Shown: piece after piece, positions 1-7,689 of the stretch
Layout of the letters: the number at the start of each line of letters is the position of its first letter
Position numbering within the stretch: the stretch's first letter is position 1
Assembly (NCBI GenBank): GCA_014804785.1
Contig: JAAUZD010000028.1
Span: 69,135 to 116,944, forward strand
Reading direction: 5' to 3'
Origin: Lachnospiraceae bacterium
GTDB taxonomy: Bacteria > Bacillota > Clostridia > Lachnospirales > Lachnospiraceae
DNA: 47,810 nt
Program-made: the position numbers and the translations under genes
Notes under the pieces: generated by a model
Told to the model about the DNA's origin: nothing
The model's input: only the letters and a program-made list of their open reading frames with translations
Database searches by the model: none

Positions 1-179
1 ACTTTTACTTCCATCTTGACTTCTTTTCCATCTACCACACCGCCGGGTCCTACTGCAACAACTTCTGCCTGCTGCGGTTTTTCTTTGTTCTGTCCGGGTA
101 ACACAATACCTGACTTAGTAGTTTCTTCTGCTACTAACTGCTTTAATACAACTCTGTCTGCTAATGGTACTAACTTCAT
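1..179 (-). CDS. groES: Co-chaperonin GroES (10 kDa chaperonin), 3' part outside window
   Basis: Only the first 59 or so codons are present; the gene runs off the left edge. The reading begins [14 protein letters not shown] and continues through SGIVLP and EVVAVGPGG, the usual GroES beta-barrel start and mobile-loop region. GroES caps the GroEL folding chamber in the cytoplasm. The start is fixed by a strong AAAGGAGG site about 8 bases upstream, and by the CIRCE operator and promoter further upstream. groEL is expected just beyond the window. About 59 of the usual 94 residues are seen. Confidence 0.96.
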   Translation of the reverse strand, partial: MKLVPLADRVVLKQLVAEETTKSGIVLPGQNKEKPQQAEVVAVGPGGVVDGKEVKMEVK

Positions 180-235
180 TTTGACTGCCTCCTTTATTTT
201 AGTTAAAATCTTTTCTTTCGCTTTTTCTTTTCTTG

Positions 236-262
236 TTAGCACTCCATTATATTGAGTGCTAA
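236..262. promoter_or_regulatory. CIRCE operator (HrcA binding site)
   Basis: A perfect inverted repeat TTAGCACTC-N9-GAGTGCTAA lies between the promoter and the groES start. This is the canonical CIRCE element, bound by the HrcA repressor, so the groES(L) operon is heat-shock controlled through HrcA. Both arms match the consensus exactly. Confidence 0.97.
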
Positions 263-274
263 TCGCTAAAACCT

Positions 275-303
275 ATATTAGTTTTATATGCTTTCCTTTG
301 CAA
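275..303 (-). promoter_or_regulatory. Sigma-A type promoter of groES
   Basis: On the minus strand a TTGCAA -35 box (298-303) is followed after 17 bases by TAATAT (275-280). Transcription would start just upstream of or within CIRCE, the usual arrangement for HrcA-repressed groESL. Confidence 0.75.
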
Positions 304-422
304 ATGGTATTACAAGTTCATTTTGCATACTTTTATGGAATTTACTCATTTTTTCTCTTTTTTTCTCTCATTATCTCACTTTTCCTTTGATGGAATGATT
401 TAATAAATAGTTTAGAATTATA

Positions 423-468
423 AAAAGTGCGCCGTACTTTTGATCATCATCAAGTACAGCACACTTTT
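423..468 (-). terminator. Hairpin terminator after the GGDEF gene
   Basis: A 17-base inverted repeat with two G-U type mismatches (arms 423-439 and 452-468, 12-base loop) sits 22 bases after the stop of the GGDEF gene. The arm ends in TTTT on the minus strand. It separates that gene from the groES promoter. Apart from this hairpin, the promoter and CIRCE, I see nothing else in 180-490. Confidence 0.75.
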
Positions 469-490
469 GCTTTTAAATCTTTTGAGGTAT

Positions 491-1423
491 TTATTTACTG
501 ATTCCCTTTTCAAGCCTTTCTCGATATCCCGGGGCATTCTTAACTTCGAATTTATTGTTGAACATCTCATATTCTGCATCAGAAAGACGGTCTTCCAGAA
601 TCTCCTCTATGTTGGTCTTATATACGATTCCAACAGCCACAGAAGGAGCAAGCCGCTCATCTTCATAGGAATTACATCTATCCTGTACCCGGGCTGCGAA
701 GGCTTCTGCCTCTCCATCTTGCGCCATAGGAATAAGGACACCAAATACATCCCCGTCAACCCTGCCTGTCATAAAATAGGGCTTTGCCTCTTCCTTTAGG
801 ATATCCGCCACAATTTTAATCAGCCGGTCACTCTCCTCATCCCCGAAATGGTCATTGGCAAACTTCCAGTCATTGATATTCACATTGATGACCGCTACCG
901 GTACTACTTCTGAGCGGTCTATGACCTTCATTCTGTTTTCGAAATATATCTTGTTATAGACACCGGTCAGAATATCTTCCCTTTCATCCTGGGAAATCTT
1001 GTGTTTCCGATCCTCCAGCTGCTTCTCCAGCTCTTCCATGTAAATACTGCCTTCCCGGTGAAGATATACTTCCTCTCCAAGTCTTGCCAGCAGCGTCACG
1101 GTACCGTCCACCATTTCCTTGATCAGGCGCTTATCCCTGCCTGGATCCAGTTCTTTTATGTATAAATGTCCTATGGTACGGTTCTGAACACGTATTTTTC
1201 TTCCCGGCTCAGTCTCTACCTGGGGATGAAATCCCAAAAATCCGTCTCCTACCACAATTTCCTTTTCCCCGTGACGATCCGTCAGCAGAACATTAATCTC
1301 CAGCATATCTGCTAGATTCATCAGATACTTTTTGATCATTTCCATATCGTACAGATTAGATAAGGAATAGTTTCTGATATTATCTTTGATTCTCTTCTCG
1401 TATGGTATTGCCTCGTAACCCAT
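491..1423 (-). CDS. Degenerate GGDEF-domain protein
   Basis: A 310-residue soluble protein. Residues 1-135 have no family I can name and may be sensory; a predicted helical linker follows. Residues 150-300 look like a GGDEF (diguanylate cyclase) domain: the DxLTGVYNKIYF opening, a NINDWKFANDHFGDE helix and a later VAVGI strand are all there. The signature, however, reads D-G-D-V-F (223-227) in place of GG[DE]EF, so the metal/GTP loop is altered and cyclase activity is doubtful; the protein could instead be a receptor or scaffold. The gene stands alone between the 1489-2220 gene and a terminator. Confidence 0.8.
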   Translation of the reverse strand: MGYEAIPYEKRIKDNIRNYSLSNLYDMEMIKKYLMNLADMLEINVLLTDRHGEKEIVVGDGFLGFHPQVETEPGRKIRVQNRTIGHLYIKELDPGRDKRLIKEMVDGTVTLLARLGEEVYLHREGSIYMEELEKQLEDRKHKISQDEREDILTGVYNKIYFENRMKVIDRSEVVPVAVINVNINDWKFANDHFGDEESDRLIKIVADILKEEAKPYFMTGRVDGDVFGVLIPMAQDGEAEAFAARVQDRCNSYEDERLAPSVAVGIVYKTNIEEILEDRLSDAEYEMFNNKFEVKNAPGYRERLEKGISK

Positions 1424-1488
1424 AGTAACCTCTCCCGGATTTTCTTTCCTTCTCTGCTCAAAATAAGCTTGGTTTAAGTATACCTTTT

Positions 1489-2220
1489 TTACAGCGGTTT
1501 ATCAAGCGTTTCTGACCGTTCTGCCATCTTATTTTTCTGGTATGTGAGATTCTCATTCAGCCGACAATATTCTCCCGTTTTGCTATAGGAATCCATCAGA
1601 TGCGTATCTGACAAGACAGCTGTACGCAAATCTGCTTCTTTTCTCCTTGTTCCTTTTCCCGGTCTTTGATTATACTGCTCTTCTGTATCCTTTTTTCCTG
1701 TAAAACGTCCTTTGGGATCGGATAAAGTGCTAAAAGTATCGCGGTTTTTGCTAAATCGCTTAAGAGCAGATTTGATATTAACTTTTATTCTTTCTCTGGC
1801 ACTCTCCCACTTATTGACAATCCGGTCTGAAATGACTGCCCGGAATGCCAAGGACACCGTATTTATACTATTGTGAAAAAAGCTTTCTCTTGCCACGGGA
1901 AGAGCGCCCAGATCCTCCTTGCCCTTTTCATCTCCCATAGAATCCCATATGTCTCTTAACGTTCCCAAACCTTTTTTGACCTGGCTTGCCTGCTTTCCCG
2001 TGCCGATGCCATGCTCAAACACCACATCCTGCTGCGTTTTCTGCGATGCAGCGGAGTCGGCAGTACCCTGCTTCATCCCTGATGCTGCCGCCTCCTGGCG
2101 TTTATGCTCTTCCTCATGGAGACATTTTGTAATGTGATGAGTATGAGAATTTTGATATTCCCTACCAGAAAAGGAAGTAAAATCATTTCGTATCTGCATA
2201 GAACTCTCCTTATATCTCAC
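1489..2220 (-). CDS. Hypothetical protein in the relQ-lysozyme run
   Basis: A 243-residue hydrophilic, basic protein that I do not recognise. There is no signal peptide or membrane segment. A His/Glu-rich stretch lies near residues 25-45, and a Lys/Arg-rich helical part near 120-190. The ORF start overlaps the stop of the upstream muramidase gene by 4 bases; a second Met at residue 8 follows a good GGAGAG-like site, so the true start may be about 21 bases later. Its position implies co-expression with the muramidase and the alarmone synthetase. The coding style matches its neighbours, so I take it as real. Confidence 0.6.
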   Translation of the reverse strand: MRYKESSMQIRNDFTSFSGREYQNSHTHHITKCLHEEEHKRQEAAASGMKQGTADSAASQKTQQDVVFEHGIGTGKQASQVKKGLGTLRDIWDSMGDEKGKEDLGALPVARESFFHNSINTVSLAFRAVISDRIVNKWESARERIKVNIKSALKRFSKNRDTFSTLSDPKGRFTGKKDTEEQYNQRPGKGTRRKEADLRTAVLSDTHLMDSYSKTGEYCRLNENLTYQKNKMAERSETLDKPL

Positions 2221-3920
2221 TGCACCAAAGTCAAATAACTGCTGACTGCATATACCGTCTGTCCATTGTAATCAAGCTGTGACCACCCATTATCACCAAT
2301 GGCTGTTCTGGTAAGCACCTCGCCGTTATGGAGAAGTCCCACCACCGTATCCGGGCTGGCAGTGCTCGGCTCTGTCCTCAAGTTGGTTTCCATCTTAGCT
2401 GTTACCTGCTCACTTACAGGCGTATAAACCGGTCCCTGAGGCGGCGCCTGCTGCCCGGTATCCTCCATATCCGTAGTAAGGTAACTGGTAACTGCATACA
2501 GAGTCTGACCATTATAAATCACTCTTGACCAGCCATTATGCCCAATGCCTGTCCTTGTCGCTGTATCACCGTGCACCAGCTTACCCACAATAGAAGCATC
2601 ATTTAAAGTACTGGGCTCAGAGCGCAGATTGGTTTCCTGCTTTGCCGTCACCGTTTCATTGACTTCCGTAAAAATTATTCCCACCTCAGGATTCGCCTCC
2701 ACCACCTCTGCCGGAGTTTCATCCTTTGCTTCCGCTTCCTTTGTATAGCCAAAATAGGCAATATTTACGTCCGTCTTTTTCGAGATACCCTCAACCGTTC
2801 CCTGGCTGGTGTACTGCCACATTGCATGGGTTCCTGTATAGCTTGATGCTCCCGTCTGTGGAAAGGGCTGGTCGGGATACTGGGCTACCCATATTTTATA
2901 TTTCCCGGCAAGTGTCTGGGTATCCCACATAGCACTGCCTTCAAGTTCACCTTTTGCAGCATAGAACATCGGTGTATATCCTGCTGCCGCGATTTCATCC
3001 AAAAACGCACAGGCAAGACCGGTTCTTGCCGCCGCATCCATTCCGTACTGTCTGCTGTCCGGCGATCCAAAATCCTCGCAATTGTATGCTACCGGATATG
3101 TGATCTTATATCTTGCAATGATATCTTTTGTAAAAGCAGCTTCCTGCCTCGCCTCCTCCTCTGTGACCGCACAGGAAAAGAAATATGCCCCCAGCTTGAT
3201 TCCCGCAGCCTGTGCCTCTTGCATATTATACCTGGCAGTGGGATCCTCAAATATTTCCCCAGTTGACTTTGCTCTGTATCCCACCCGTACCATGGCAAAT
3301 TCCACACCGGATTCCTTCACTTTCGCCCAGTCAATCGTTCCTTGGTATTTTGATACATCTATTCCCATGGTAATACTGCCTGTTTCGTCCTTACTGATTG
3401 CAGTCACAGTAACCTCTGCACCGTTTGCCTCTGTTCCTGCAGCGCCGTCAGCCTGGGGATCCTGTTCATCATCCAGTGCTCCCACTTGAATTTCAGCCTG
3501 CACATCCGATTCCATAGAAGCCTCCGGCAACATTTCCCTCTCACCACGATCTGCTTCCTCGTTACTCCCTTCCTCCTGATTTTCTAAAGAGTCCTTTTCC
3601 TCCTCTGCCGGCGGCTGCTCTTCCATATCCGCAAGCGCCATCTGCATCTGCACCGCTTCTCTCTCATTTTTGCTGCTTTGGAAAACCAATACAAAAACTG
3701 TAATCACCGCCGCAAGAACACACACTCCGCCTGCTGCGATAAAAAACATGATTTTTTTGTCACCGGCTGCTGGAAATTCATCTTCCCATTCCGCATCCTG
3801 ATCCTCTTCAAAATCATCTTCCATATCTTCTTCGAAATCTACATCCTCTTCGTCATCAAAGTCAAATTCATCAAAGCCTGATTCCTGATAACGGTGTCTC
3901 TTTCCTGAATTCTTTTTCAT
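2217..3920 (-). CDS. Membrane-anchored GH25 muramidase with two SH3-like domains
   Basis: 567 residues. Order: a very acidic cytoplasmic N-terminus (Asp/Glu-rich, about residues 13-50), one membrane helix (55-81), an acidic linker, a GH25 lysozyme domain (about 185-395) beginning GIDVSKYQG, and two SH3b-like repeats (each with TNLR.EPST and NGW motifs) at the C-terminus. GH25 enzymes cleave the MurNAc-GlcNAc bond of peptidoglycan. Asp188 and Glu282 are present, but the usual D-x-E pair reads Asn280-Cys-Glu282. The ATG at 3920 is preferred over upstream codons because AAAGGA precedes it and the relQ stop is only 4 bases upstream. The SH3 repeats likely bind wall peptide; the enzyme is probably tethered outside the membrane. 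Confidence 0.88.
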   Translation of the reverse strand: MKKNSGKRHRYQESGFDEFDFDDEEDVDFEEDMEDDFEEDQDAEWEDEFPAAGDKKIMFFIAAGGVCVLAAVITVFVLVFQSSKNEREAVQMQMALADMEEQPPAEEEKDSLENQEEGSNEEADRGEREMLPEASMESDVQAEIQVGALDDEQDPQADGAAGTEANGAEVTVTAISKDETGSITMGIDVSKYQGTIDWAKVKESGVEFAMVRVGYRAKSTGEIFEDPTARYNMQEAQAAGIKLGAYFFSCAVTEEEARQEAAFTKDIIARYKITYPVAYNCEDFGSPDSRQYGMDAAARTGLACAFLDEIAAAGYTPMFYAAKGELEGSAMWDTQTLAGKYKIWVAQYPDQPFPQTGASSYTGTHAMWQYTSQGTVEGISKKTDVNIAYFGYTKEAEAKDETPAEVVEANPEVGIIFTEVNETVTAKQETNLRSEPSTLNDASIVGKLVHGDTATRTGIGHNGWSRVIYNGQTLYAVTSYLTTDMEDTGQQAPPQGPVYTPVSEQVTAKMETNLRTEPSTASPDTVVGLLHNGEVLTRTAIGDNGWSQLDYNGQTVYAVSSYLTLVQ

Positions 3921-3924
3921 GTAT

Positions 3925-4614
3925 TTATTCCTTTGCCTCATCAATTTTGTCCCGGATTCCCTGCATCTGATAATCCAGATCCTCAATTGCATCCGCACAT
4001 TGCTTCAGCTGGGCAACAAGTCCCTCTGCGTCCTCCACATTTTTCTTGTATTTCAGCTTGTGCTCCAGACTTGCCCAGAAATCCATGGCAATCGTGCGGA
4101 ACTGAACCTCTACCTTCATATTCTTCTTCACATCAGATAAAAAGATGGGCACCTGCAAAATCAAATGAAGGCTCCGGTATCCATTGGGTTTCGGATTCCG
4201 GATATAGTCCTTCCTCTCAAGCAGAGTGATGTCATCTTGATTCGTCAACAGATCCGCCAAATGATAGATATCATCCGGGAAAGAGCATATGACCCTTATT
4301 CCTGCCACATCTGCAAGATGCGTTTCAATATTTTCCACCGTAACCGGATAACCTTTACGTTTCATTTTTTCGTATATACTGATCGGCTTCTTCAGTCTTG
4401 TTTTAATCGATTCAAAAGGATTTCTGTTATATTTCTGTGCAAATTCCGCGTCCAGCACTTTCAGCTTAGTTTCCACCTCCATGATTGCACATCTGTACTG
4501 CATCATAAGATACATAAATGGCTTCGCCTCGCTCGCCAGCATCTCTGGGATGCCGTCTATCGACAATAACGGCTTATTTCCATCTTCATGATAATCCTTA
4601 CTGTTTATTTTCAT
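3925..4614 (-). CDS. relQ: Small alarmone synthetase (GTP pyrophosphokinase family)
   Basis: 229 residues, the size of single-domain RelQ/YjbM proteins, with no HD hydrolase, TGS or ACT domain. The RelA/SpoT synthetase fold is shown by RLKKPISIYEKMKRKG, DVAGIRVICSF, RNPKPNGYRSLHL and EVQFRTIAMDFWASLEHKLKYK. It transfers pyrophosphate from ATP to GTP or GDP to make (p)ppGpp. A GGAGAAGG site precedes the ATG. The stop lies 4 bases before the muramidase start, so the two are almost certainly translationally coupled, which ties a stringent-response enzyme to a cell-wall hydrolase. The relQ symbol is by family likeness. Confidence 0.92.
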   Translation of the reverse strand: MKINSKDYHEDGNKPLLSIDGIPEMLASEAKPFMYLMMQYRCAIMEVETKLKVLDAEFAQKYNRNPFESIKTRLKKPISIYEKMKRKGYPVTVENIETHLADVAGIRVICSFPDDIYHLADLLTNQDDITLLERKDYIRNPKPNGYRSLHLILQVPIFLSDVKKNMKVEVQFRTIAMDFWASLEHKLKYKKNVEDAEGLVAQLKQCADAIEDLDYQMQGIRDKIDEAKE

Positions 4615-4661
4615 TTTGCCTTCTCCTCTGTAAATTTACCGCCGGTAAAAAATATAAAAAC

Positions 4662-5528
4662 CTAATCCACTTCAATCAGTTCATATTCACGGGTTCCAAA
4701 TCCCAACCCGGCAGCTGCCTCAACAGTGTGTACACCGTTGAGGGATTCGATTCGTTCAAGCAGATGGTCCCTTCCAGGGTCGTCTGCTGCATAGACCAAA
4801 TCCAGACAGGCCTGATCAATGGCAATGGGATCTTCGGAAATCAAAATGCCGATATCTTTCATGCAGGGATCTTCTGCAACCGCACAGCAGTCACAATCCA
4901 CTGACATATTTTTCATAACATTGATGTAAACAACATTACCCTCAAAATATTCCACCACCGAGGATGCTGCATCCGCCATGGATTCAAGGAAAGAATCATG
5001 ATCAGATGTCCATATCTGTTCCGTATCTCCTACTCCGTGGATATAAGCCTTACCATAGGAGGATGCCACACCGATAGACAACTGCTTAATGGCACCGCCG
5101 AAACCGCCCATGGGATGCCCCTTAAAATGAGACAGCACCAGCATGGAATCATAGTTTTCAAGGTTTTTGCCCACATAATTCTTCTGAATCTTTTTCCCCT
5201 TTGGAATCGGCAGTTCCATATCCGGTCCTTCTGCGTCAAGCAAGTCAACATCAAAATACTTACTCCATCCATGCTCCTCTAAGGTCTTTAAATGCTTTTC
5301 TGTAGTGTCACGGGTTCCCTCATAAGCGGTGTTACATTCTACTACCGTACCGCCTATATGGTCAATAACCGGCTTCCAAAATTCAGGTTTTAAAAAATTC
5401 TGGTTGCCTGTCTCACCGGAATGCAGTTTGATCGCCACTTTGCCTGGAAGCTGTTTTCCCAATAACTGATAGAGCTCCAGCACTTTTTCTGGTGTAATTG
5501 TTCTGGAAAAATATACTTTAGCTTTCAT
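4662..5528 (-). CDS. DUF362 domain protein
   Basis: 288 residues matching the DUF362 family: KVAIKLHSGE, VECNTAY, VLSHFKGHPMGGFGGAIKQLSIGVAS and ISEDPIAIDQA. Many relatives carry a C-terminal 4Fe-4S ferredoxin module; this one lacks the paired CxxCxxC set and has only a short Cys cluster (DCDCCAVAEDPC) in the core. The biochemical role of the family is not settled. A GGAGGG site lies before the ATG. It is 47 bases upstream of relQ and 68 bases downstream of the PAP2 gene, all on one strand, so it may share their transcript. Confidence 0.85.
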   Translation of the reverse strand: MKAKVYFSRTITPEKVLELYQLLGKQLPGKVAIKLHSGETGNQNFLKPEFWKPVIDHIGGTVVECNTAYEGTRDTTEKHLKTLEEHGWSKYFDVDLLDAEGPDMELPIPKGKKIQKNYVGKNLENYDSMLVLSHFKGHPMGGFGGAIKQLSIGVASSYGKAYIHGVGDTEQIWTSDHDSFLESMADAASSVVEYFEGNVVYINVMKNMSVDCDCCAVAEDPCMKDIGILISEDPIAIDQACLDLVYAADDPGRDHLLERIESLNGVHTVEAAAGLGFGTREYELIEVD

Positions 5529-5596
5529 TCTAACCCTCCTGTCACATTTTCATAAATTAAATATACCATTAAACTCAATCGCATGTACACTGCTTT

Positions 5597-6148
5597 TTAT
5601 TCTATTTTGCCTTTCCGGTGCTTTTCTATCAGGTTTATCAGCCCTTCTCCTAAATAACTGCATATGATTCCCGTTATCGCCCCTGCAAGAACATCCGTGG
5701 GATAATGTACGCCCACATACAGGCGTGAAAATGATATCAGGATTGCAAGCACTAATATCGGAATGCCAAATTTTTTCGGAAGCTTCCGGTACAGCACACA
5801 TGCCGAGGCAAAAGAACTGCCTGCATGCCCGGATGGAAAGGAAAATTCTGACGGTTTCTTCACAATAGGAATCAACCCTTCTATGGCATTGTAGGGTCTG
5901 ACCCTTGCCACTAAGTTCTTGAGCAGAATATTATTGATGAGCAGAGAAAAAAGTAGCGCACAGGCGCTCATCCATCCGATCTTTCTTGTTTTTCTGGGAA
6001 TCAACAAACAAATAGTCAGTATAATCCATAAAATACCTGCATTTCCCAATGTCGTGATTACCTTCATGATGGGATCCAGAATTGCATTCCGCACCACCTC
6101 TTGAAGGAACATAAGTATCGCGCCGTCTATATGTATGAGTGTTTCCAT
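5597..6148 (-). CDS. PAP2-family membrane phosphatase
   Basis: 183 residues with about five hydrophobic segments. All three type 2 phosphatidic acid phosphatase motifs are present: K(N)LVARVRPY, FPSGHAGSS and SRLYVGVHYPTDV. Such enzymes remove phosphate from lipid phosphates such as undecaprenyl pyrophosphate or phosphatidate on the outer face of the membrane; which substrate is used cannot be told. The start is backed by CAGGAGG 6 bases before the ATG. It is the first gene of the minus-strand run that continues to the alarmone synthetase and muramidase, which favours a cell-envelope role. Confidence 0.92.
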   Translation of the reverse strand: METLIHIDGAILMFLQEVVRNAILDPIMKVITTLGNAGILWIILTICLLIPRKTRKIGWMSACALLFSLLINNILLKNLVARVRPYNAIEGLIPIVKKPSEFSFPSGHAGSSFASACVLYRKLPKKFGIPILVLAILISFSRLYVGVHYPTDVLAGAITGIICSYLGEGLINLIEKHRKGKIE

Positions 6149-6198
6149 AGTACCTCCTGTCAGGGAATCTATTGCCTGATTTGATCATCATTTGAATC

Positions 6199-6235
6199 TA
6201 TAACGCCGCAAAACATAATGTTATGCGGCGTTATA
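6199..6235. repeat. Near-perfect 18-base inverted repeat after the toxin-antitoxin operon
   Basis: Arms 6199-6216 and 6218-6235 are complementary with a single mismatch; the core is AACGCCGCA. It lies 14 bases after the 73-residue gene and 51 bases before the PAP2 start. On the minus strand no T-run follows, so it is either a weak terminator or a structured element. It marks the border between backbone and the accessory patch. Confidence 0.75.
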
Positions 6236-6249
6236 ATGTTTTTGCTATT

Positions 6250-6471
6250 TTACTTTTCTTTCGTACTATCATCTGTCAGCATTTCAACTAATCCATCTAA
6301 TAATTTTTGTGCCAGTACTTTTCCCATAACCAGATTCACTACCTCTTCAACTTTTACATGATTTGTTTCCCCATCTTCTCCAATTTCCGGAACCTGTTGG
6401 ACAAAGCTAATCATCAACTCATCCTTTTCCTGGTCCATAGCACACGAAAATCCATTTGTATACTGTAACAT
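6250..6471 (-). CDS. Small protein, third gene of toxin-antitoxin-like operon
   Basis: 73 residues, beginning with a beta-rich part (YTNGFSCAM, ELMISFVQQVPEI) and ending with a helix (EEVVNLVMGKVLAQKLLDGL). The layout recalls the short DUF3467-type proteins, with a strand carrying an F-Q-P pattern followed by a helix, but I cannot assign it firmly. GGAGG lies 7 bases before the ATG and the start is 13 bases after the antitoxin stop, so it is part of the same transcript. It is not an obvious toxin or antitoxin; it could modulate either. Confidence 0.7.
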   Translation of the reverse strand: MLQYTNGFSCAMDQEKDELMISFVQQVPEIGEDGETNHVKVEEVVNLVMGKVLAQKLLDGLVEMLTDDSTKEK

Positions 6472-6484
6472 AACAATACCTCCA

Positions 6485-6958
6485 TCACATTTCTAATCGT
6501 TCTTCAAAACTATAAAATTTACAATTACTGTCTCTTTCCGTCACATTGATTTTTGACTTATATCCATTTACCCTTGAGGCCTTACTAATAAATTTCTTCT
6601 GTTCAGATACTACATATGAAATATCTGTATCCTTAATGCGCCTCACCTGCAGGTCTCGTTTATGCAGATCCAGATTTACCGTTAACTCCATATCCAGTTT
6701 TTCAACAATATCTGCCAGTGTTTTTATGGAAAAATTGTAATCCCCACCTTCCCATTTTGATACCATGCCCTGACTGACACTCATATGAGCCGCAAATTCT
6801 TTTTGTGTCATATGAAGTTCTACTCTTTTTTTTACGATTGAAGCTGAAATATTTCCTAAAATCCGTGAAGCATTAATGTCTGCTATCGTTACATCCTTCT
6901 CAAATAATTCAAGCAAATCCTTTAATCCTAATGGATCCAAATTTGATTTATCGCCCAC
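6485..6958 (-). CDS. XRE-family antitoxin/repressor
   Basis: 157 residues from a GTG at 6958. An XRE (Cro/C1) helix-turn-helix is clear at about residues 40-85: ELHMTQKEFAAHMSVSQGMVSKWE. A C-terminal extension of about 70 residues probably contacts the toxin. The reading frame stays open further upstream, but that would overlap the toxin gene by over 100 bases; GTG at 6958 has an AGAGGTGG site and begins 16 bases after the toxin stop. The toxin-first order is that of higBA-type systems. The protein would bind the palindrome in the operon promoter. Confidence 0.82.
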   Translation of the reverse strand: MGDKSNLDPLGLKDLLELFEKDVTIADINASRILGNISASIVKKRVELHMTQKEFAAHMSVSQGMVSKWEGGDYNFSIKTLADIVEKLDMELTVNLDLHKRDLQVRRIKDTDISYVVSEQKKFISKASRVNGYKSKINVTERDSNCKFYSFEERLEM

Positions 6959-6974
6959 GCTGCCACCTCTTTTC

Positions 6975-7382
6975 CTACATTTCACTATATCTGTTAGCCA
7001 ATACATTTTTCCATTGTGTATAGTCAGAAACTCTTTTTCCTTCACGCTCAAAAAATGCTGCCAGAAAAATCGGGCTATTTTTATCGTCAAAAGTCATAAG
7101 TAATCTCAAATTAAAATTTTTCCCCGACAAATGCAGTGAATAATACTCTTTTTCTAAATATTTTATTATTTCATTTCCGTCTGCCGTATATACTTGATTT
7201 TTCAGTATTTTGACAAAATTTAATTGCTTGATAAGCAATGAAAAAATTTCTTTTTCATTTCCGCTTGCATTATGCAACAGTTCTTTAAACTCTTTCATAA
7301 AAAGAGGATGGAATCGAAATCCCTGCTGCAGATATTCTTCTAAGTTTTTTGCTAAAACTCGTAAAGCTTCTTTTTTGTTCAT
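6975..7382 (-). CDS. RelE/HigB-like toxin
   Basis: 135 residues. The C-terminal half has the RelE/ParE-superfamily pattern: KYLEKEYYSLHLSGKNFNLRLLMTFDD then IFLAAFFEREGKRVSDY. The N-terminal part (KEFKELLHNASGNEKEIFSLLIKQL) is helical. Relatives cut mRNA on the ribosome. No experimental family member is identified here, so the target is inferred. It is the first gene of a three-gene operon with the XRE antitoxin 16 bases downstream. The ribosome site is weak (GAAAG), which may keep toxin output low. Confidence 0.78.
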   Translation of the reverse strand: MNKKEALRVLAKNLEEYLQQGFRFHPLFMKEFKELLHNASGNEKEIFSLLIKQLNFVKILKNQVYTADGNEIIKYLEKEYYSLHLSGKNFNLRLLMTFDDKNSPIFLAAFFEREGKRVSDYTQWKNVLANRYSEM

Positions 7383-7400
7383 CTTTCATTCAGTGCTTTT

Positions 7401-7429
7401 ATTATATTACTTATAAGTAATATTTGCAA
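7401..7429 (-). promoter_or_regulatory. Promoter of the toxin-antitoxin operon
   Basis: On the minus strand TTGCAA (7424-7429), a 17-base spacer and a perfect TATAAT (7401-7406). The whole spacer is taken up by the palindrome listed separately, so repressor binding would block RNA polymerase. The -10 box ends 18 bases before the toxin ATG. Confidence 0.88.
7404..7423. promoter_or_regulatory. 20-bp perfect palindrome, probable antitoxin operator
   Basis: ATATTACTTATAAGTAATAT is its own reverse complement. It fills the spacer and overlaps the -10 of the toxin-antitoxin promoter. Autorepression by the XRE antitoxin through such a site is the rule for this class; binding here is inferred. Confidence 0.8.
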
Positions 7430-7526
7430 CCACTTTTCCTCCCCGTAAATACAACTGTTGATGCTTACAGCTCTTCCTCTCTCAGATTTCAATTTCCTGT
7501 ATTTATTATCACTATTTTAGCAAACT

Positions 7527-7555
7527 TCTTCCTTACTAACAATCAAATTATAATC
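7527..7555 (+). promoter_or_regulatory. Possible promoter of the recombinase gene
   Basis: A perfect TATAAT (7550-7555) is preceded at 17 bases by a weak TTCTTC. It would give a leader of about 130 bases before the recombinase start. In the rest of 7430-7689 I see no gene and no clear repeat. Confidence 0.35.
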
Positions 7556-7689
7556 CAAATACCTATCACATGGCAAGCGCAGCATTCCGAGCCCACGCAA
7601 CAGGAACTTTAATTCCTTTCCAATAATCCATGGACATTTCCACAAAGGACACGCATAATAATGAAAAACGGCAAAGCGAGGTATTATTT

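Noticed and set aside
6959-7090. Longer version of the antitoxin frame
   Set aside because: It would overlap the toxin gene by over 100 bases; the GTG at 6958 has a strong ribosome site right after the toxin stop.
7630-7689. Upstream ATG for the recombinase adding 20 residues
   Set aside because: It has no ribosome site and the added residues are not typical; the ATG at 7690 has GAGGT.
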